Part shown: positions 60,253-64,000 of the stretch, piece after piece
Layout of the letters: each line of letters begins with the position of its first letter
How positions within the stretch are numbered: position 1 is the stretch's first letter
Assembly (NCBI GenBank): GCA_965214475.1
Contig: OZ243953.1
Coordinates: 2,046,001-2,110,000 of the forward strand
Reading direction: 5' to 3'
DNA from: SIRX01 sp965214475
GTDB taxonomy: Bacteria > Actinomycetota > Rubrobacteria > Rubrobacterales > Rubrobacteraceae
DNA length: 64,000 nt
Notes under the pieces: generated by a model
The model's database searches: none
Told to the model about the DNA's origin: nothing
The model's input: the letters and a program-made list of their open reading frames with translations, nothing else
Position numbers and translations under genes: made by a program

Positions 60253-62237
60253 CGGCGTGTCCTGCTAGGATCCTTGTCTCCGAGACTGGGCGCCCCGTCG
60301 AAGACGGCCACCACAGGCTCGCCGGCAGCCTCGGCAGGAACATCCTCTATGGCGAGCGCACGTTCGGCTCCCTCCAAGAGCCTGCGCTCGTGTTCGATCC
60401 AATTCGCGGCTTCTGGCAGACCTTCCTGAATCGCCGTCTCCGCAGCGTCGAGATTACGCTTTGCACGCCGCTTTATTTTCTCGATAGCTATGATCTCGCG
60501 CTGATCCCCTTTCGTGCGCAGGAAGCTCCCACAGCCGGTGAGACACTGAACATCATAAGGACAAGGTTTGGTCGCGAAATTGTGAGTGCAAGAGCCGTAT
60601 GGGCTGACGTGGGCGGCCTCTATCGCCGCTTCGAGAAATGCCTCCCCCTCTCCTACAGGTAAGCGATGGTATACCTCTGAGGCCGAACCGACCATCTCCC
60701 CACCGCGTACAGCCTCTTTAACGCGTTCGATGCGTTCTTCCTGGTTCAGATGCTGATAGCTAAGATTCTGTCGCTTGTCTTTCCGCCCCATCCATCGCGC
60801 GAGTTCGAAGTCCGCCAGCCCTCCCTTGTGCGCCACGGTGTTGATCCAGTGTCTAAACTGGTGCGTCCTGATCGACCAAGGCGTTCCTTCCTCGTCCAAC
60901 AGTCCGTAACGCTCGAACACAGATCTTCCTTGCCTCCCCTCGACCGTGCTTACGAAGTTTTCTACCGCGGAAGCAGGAAGCGGTCTGACCGTGCGCAGTG
61001 ACGGCTGGCCGTTCCGAACCATGTTCGGTACCAGGCAAAGATGCTCGCTCAAACGCTGCTTCTCACCTGACAAGGTTATCAGTTCGTAGCTATGCTCCGG
61101 CACAGCTTTTACGAGAGCGCGCTCCAACTCATCGACTCTCCACGAATATCCTTTGCCGTTGGCCCCACCGCGCGTAGTCGCCGGCGAGATGCCGAGCCGT
61201 TTGAGGTACTTTACTACGCCGCTTCTGGTCATCTGCCATTCTTCTGACAACTCCGCCGTGCCGAGTAGCTCGGTGGGCTCGTAGCCTCCAAAGAGAGGTA
61301 CTCGGGTTGGATCAGCCTCGAGTACCCTAGCACGTTGGCGCGCTTCTTGGGTAAGCATCAGAAGCGTCTCGACAGCTCCTCGTACCAACTCCACCGCAGT
61401 GCTCGGGATCCACTTCGGCGAGAGTGGCGCCCCTTTCTCCGGCCAGTAAGTTAAGTATGGTTGCCCGTTCTCGTTCACACGCCAGCAATCCACTGGCAGC
61501 GTCAAAACCTCGCCCACTCTGAACCCTAGCGCCACCAAGAGCTTCACTACGGCAAAAAGCATGCGGTCCCAGTCGTTTTTGGGATTTTGCGAAGCATCGG
61601 CCAGCGCTCGAAGGGCCGACATGGGGGGCAGCTTCTCCATCGCCGCCTCCCGGTCCTCGATGTGGCGAGTGCTGGTGTCGCGTGGACGCTTCTGGCGGTG
61701 CTTGTAAAGGGTGCGTTTCAGGATACCCCGGGACTCTAGTAGCTCGGCAAAGCTCTGCAAAGCTCCCGCGTAGAGGTATCGGGAATTGTGGCCCACCTTC
61801 CTAACGAGCACGTCCTCAGCACGTAACCAGTCATTCAGCCTGAGTTGGTCCCATGAGAAACGAGCTGCGTCCACATTACTGTTGCCATCGTCGCGACGAG
61901 TAGTCTCGTACAGCACCCTGATAGAAACTAGCCAGTTGACGAGCGTAGAGGGACTCTTCGCATTTACGCGCACCTGATAGACCAGTGACGCCTTCGCCAC
62001 GTTGTCGAACATGGGTTCGAAGGGAACACTTTCGCTCGTCAGGAATTGCCATCTCACGGCTTTACTCCTGTTCTTGCACCACACAGTGACGTCCCATACC
62101 GGATCGTCCCATTGGGTATTCCCGAGATCGAAGAGCCCCTTTGCCAAATCGACGAACTCTTCCACCGCCTCAGGGCGATCCTCGACCTCCCTCGCTCGGC
62201 GAATCGGATGAGCTTGTCCGGCCTCGCCTGCCATCAA
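60249..62237 (-). CDS. Tyrosine recombinase, TnpB-like
   Basis: A 662-aa integrase. The catalytic region has LGFRVGEVLTLPVD (Arg I), THQFRHWINTVAH (His-x-x-Arg) and a Tyr in LSYQHLNQEERI. After it comes a Cys-rich extension (CTHNFATKPCPYDVQCLTGCGS) and a helical tail. The size is that of Tn554 TnpB. The TTG start overlaps the previous stop, and its stop overlaps the TnpC-like start. Confidence 0.82.
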   Translation of the reverse strand: MMAGEAGQAHPIRRAREVEDRPEAVEEFVDLAKGLFDLGNTQWDDPVWDVTVWCKNRSKAVRWQFLTSESVPFEPMFDNVAKASLVYQVRVNAKSPSTLVNWLVSIRVLYETTRRDDGNSNVDAARFSWDQLRLNDWLRAEDVLVRKVGHNSRYLYAGALQSFAELLESRGILKRTLYKHRQKRPRDTSTRHIEDREAAMEKLPPMSALRALADASQNPKNDWDRMLFAVVKLLVALGFRVGEVLTLPVDCWRVNENGQPYLTYWPEKGAPLSPKWIPSTAVELVRGAVETLLMLTQEARQRARVLEADPTRVPLFGGYEPTELLGTAELSEEWQMTRSGVVKYLKRLGISPATTRGGANGKGYSWRVDELERALVKAVPEHSYELITLSGEKQRLSEHLCLVPNMVRNGQPSLRTVRPLPASAVENFVSTVEGRQGRSVFERYGLLDEEGTPWSIRTHQFRHWINTVAHKGGLADFELARWMGRKDKRQNLSYQHLNQEERIERVKEAVRGGEMVGSASEVYHRLPVGEGEAFLEAAIEAAHVSPYGSCTHNFATKPCPYDVQCLTGCGSFLRTKGDQREIIAIEKIKRRAKRNLDAAETAIQEGLPEAANWIEHERRLLEGAERALAIEDVPAEAAGEPVVAVFDGAPSLGDKDPSRTRR

Positions 62238-63802
62238 CCGCCCCCCTTGGCGTTTTCGTGCTTTTTCGACCTTTTACTACGCTTCTGCGGCTGCGGAGGA
62301 TTCTGACACGCCTCTACTACCTCCGAAACAGCCTGTAGCAGCTCGTCGAGTTGCCCGACGACCCGTGTACCTTCGTTTCCCCCTTCGTACTCAACGATTG
62401 CTTCACGCTGCTCCCGGATGCTGGAAGCAAGTCCTTCGTGATCGACATTCCGCCAGGGCTGAAATCGTGGGCACGTGTAGCAGGAGTACGGAGGGTTGAG
62501 CTGGCACAGGCCATTAATGCGTATGTCGCGTCCGCAGGTGCCTATACCTACGTCGCCGGTTTCGAAGGGTGCCTTAACCCGCTGTTCTTTCTTATCTCCT
62601 AGCTCCGCGTCGGCTTCCGAGTCGACAACCTCACCGAGAAACCTGCTCACTAGAGGCTCGAGCGTCGAGCTTACCGCGCCGTCGATACGCGAGACCGAAT
62701 CACCACGCATCTCGAAGTAGACGTCTACGTTCTGAACGTCACTGTGATCCATCAGGTCCACTACGATCTCCTCAGGAGATCCTCCGGCGACCAGCCGGGT
62801 CGCGAAAGTCCGGCGAAAGCGGCGTGCGTTGAGCACTCCTTCTATCCTGCTCGAAAGACCGGATTCTCTTACAAACCGCTGCAACGCTTGACCAAATGAT
62901 GAACTGGTCATTGGCTCACCAGCATCGGTGAGCAGGAGGAAGGGGTCCTCCATGCCGAGCCGGTCACGAATTGTGGCGGTGACGGTTACGTAATCACCCA
63001 GTAACCGTCCGAGCTGCGGGCTCAGGGGTCTCTGCCTCCTCTCCCGATAACCATCGCCTTTCTTCGACCGCGGCAAATTCAAGTGGTAGATGGGCTCGCC
63101 GCTGGTTTCGTAGACGATGTAGTCACGGGCTCGAAGCTGACAAAACTGTGCCGAGTTGGCGCCGAGCTCGACACAAAGCTCGATGCACACCTGTGACAGC
63201 ATAGAGACCGTATCCAATGCCAGCCTCTGGCGCACGAAATGGAACGCTTCTTCGGAGAGAGGTCCTTTCTCCCGATCTCCGGTTAGTACGGCCTCTCCCT
63301 TTGCATTACCTTGAATGCGCAAGGCGTTCAACTTACTGGTAATTTGCCTACTGAATCCTGCGTACTCGGCATCCGAGGCCCAGACGTAGAAGTGGCGGAG
63401 GCGGGCAAACTCGTATTCCCGTTCTTTCGACCGTAGAAAAGACAAGTAGCGTAAGAGAAGATCCTCGTCAACATCTTCCCAGGAGAAAACGTTACAACTC
63501 TCCTGCTCAGATAAATAGCTGCAGAACAAACGAAATTGATTATAGGAGCTAAGGGTGTGCTGCGTAGACGTTGTCTCGAGTTGACGTATCAGGTATTCGG
63601 CCGGTGCTTCACCCTGGGGAGATGTAAGCGGAAACAAGGGCAATTTAGTGCGAAGCCGGAGCCATGCGCTGCGATTATCTGGCAAAGGCACCTGAAAGTC
63701 CCCCTCAGAGAGATGGACGGTACCCCCGTCTCTTAGCAATATTGTTCGGTCTTTGAAGTGTTCGTCGCCCGATGCAAAGGGAGTCCGCCTCGAAGAAGTC
63801 AA
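62234..63802 (-). CDS. Tyrosine recombinase, second of trio
   Basis: A 522-aa integrase with an N-terminal SAM-like domain (YNQFRLFCSYLSEQE), and catalytic LCVELGANSAQFCQLRARD, ARRFRRTFATRL, LMDHSDVQNVDVYFE (Arg-His-Tyr motifs). A Cys-rich region follows (CGRDIRINGLCQL, YSCYTCPRF) and a Lys-rich end. The TTG overlaps the upstream stop (TTGA). Members of recombinase trios carry similar Cys-rich C-terminal extensions. Confidence 0.82.
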   Translation of the reverse strand: MTSSRRTPFASGDEHFKDRTILLRDGGTVHLSEGDFQVPLPDNRSAWLRLRTKLPLFPLTSPQGEAPAEYLIRQLETTSTQHTLSSYNQFRLFCSYLSEQESCNVFSWEDVDEDLLLRYLSFLRSKEREYEFARLRHFYVWASDAEYAGFSRQITSKLNALRIQGNAKGEAVLTGDREKGPLSEEAFHFVRQRLALDTVSMLSQVCIELCVELGANSAQFCQLRARDYIVYETSGEPIYHLNLPRSKKGDGYRERRQRPLSPQLGRLLGDYVTVTATIRDRLGMEDPFLLLTDAGEPMTSSSFGQALQRFVRESGLSSRIEGVLNARRFRRTFATRLVAGGSPEEIVVDLMDHSDVQNVDVYFEMRGDSVSRIDGAVSSTLEPLVSRFLGEVVDSEADAELGDKKEQRVKAPFETGDVGIGTCGRDIRINGLCQLNPPYSCYTCPRFQPWRNVDHEGLASSIREQREAIVEYEGGNEGTRVVGQLDELLQAVSEVVEACQNPPQPQKRSKRSKKHENAKGGG

Positions 63803-64000
63803 GGGCTAATCTCCTTCAATGAAAGCCTTGATGTCGACTCTGGCGGCTCGAATAGCGCTTTCTGGTACCCGGCTAAGAATTCGTTTGCCTTTCGTTGTCT
63901 CGCCAGACGTACATAAGGTTCAGCAGATAGATCCGAACTCCATCCGGCAATCTCTCTAAGGAGATCCTTACCGTTGGGTTCATCGACTACATCGGCGTAA
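63799..64000 (-). CDS. Tyrosine recombinase, C-terminal part (partial at window edge)
   Basis: The last 66 codons of a third recombinase. The fragment reads WSSDLSAEPYVRLARQRKA and probably carries the catalytic Tyr in EPYVRL. It ends at TGA 63799-63801, overlapping the TTG of the next gene. The rest lies beyond the window. Confidence 0.6.
   Translation of the reverse strand, partial: YADVVDEPNGKDLLREIAGWSSDLSAEPYVRLARQRKANEFLAGYQKALFEPPESTSRLSLKEISP

Larger units (their letters stand above)
59764..64000 (-). mobile_element. Tn554-like / recombinase-in-trio module (partial)
   Basis: Three tyrosine recombinase genes in tandem (63799 onward, 62234-63802, 60249-62237), each overlapping the next by three or four bases, followed by a TnpC-like gene. 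This is the gene layout of Tn554-related and recombinase-in-trio elements. It borders the dnd genes and probably explains the arrival of the island. The far end lies outside the window. Confidence 0.7.

Overview
The window looks like the chromosome of a Gram-positive actinobacterium, most plausibly of the Rubrobacter group. The support is inference from gene content: an OpcA-Zwf pair, the succinylase branch of diaminopimelate/lysine synthesis, an LPXTG-type surface protein, a heliorhodopsin, frequent TTG/GTG starts and some near-leaderless promoters. No rRNA, tRNA or CRISPR array was recognised. I had no database access, so every family name rests on motifs and gene order read by eye.

Region 1 (1-24.4 kb) is mostly core genome. 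It holds a scattered DAP/lysine set: the 3' end of a likely dapA, then dapB, dapF (second catalytic Cys replaced by Ser), lysA, and the overlapping operon dapC-dapD-dapE. Between these lie a response regulator with a REC-PAS-PAS-histidine kinase gene cut by one TAG, a DUF815 ATPase, a heliorhodopsin between two SpoIIAA-like STAS proteins, a GbsR/MarR-type regulator with an ABC-2 exporter, a Tat/lipobox Rieske protein divergent from a DoxX protein, an AI-2E family transporter, an MscS channel, a homocysteine S-methyltransferase and a lipoate ligase-like protein.

Region 2 (24.4-27.9 kb) holds a CcdA-like membrane protein translationally coupled to a DsbA-like thioredoxin-fold protein. An in-frame UGA sits exactly where the first Cys of the CPFC motif should be, and a bSECIS-like hairpin follows at the right distance. 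This is a strong selenoprotein candidate that an ordinary ORF caller would split in two. A phosphoribosyltransferase and an LPXTG surface protein follow.

Region 3 (28-37.5 kb) has a sugar-nucleotide-type epimerase, a structured intergenic region that may encode a small RNA, and a six-gene minus-strand operon for the whole pentose phosphate pathway: tkt-tal-gnd-zwf-opcA-pgl.

Region 4 (37.5-41.4 kb) is an accessory transition zone: a purine-biased degenerate repeat, a ParB-like protein with an unknown partner, an XRE regulator with a perfect palindrome, and an animal-type haem peroxidase.

Region 5 (41.4-64 kb) is a genomic island for DNA phosphorothioation. The minus strand carries dndC-dndD-dndE-dndA plus an Mrr-type nuclease. 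The plus strand carries a convergent, tightly overlapped operon: a 1202-aa protein with sigma-4-like and alphaCTD-like modules, a PLD-DEAD helicase, a 60-aa protein, an SMC/Rad50-like ATPase, a 154-aa protein, a 42-aa protein and a DndB-like DGQHR protein. This plus-strand set is not the usual DndFGH restriction module and is probably an alternative restriction or defence arm. A serine recombinase and a truncated PLD paralogue lie at the left. Three tyrosine recombinases plus a TnpC-like protein, resembling a Tn554/recombinase-in-trio element, lie at the right and run off the window.
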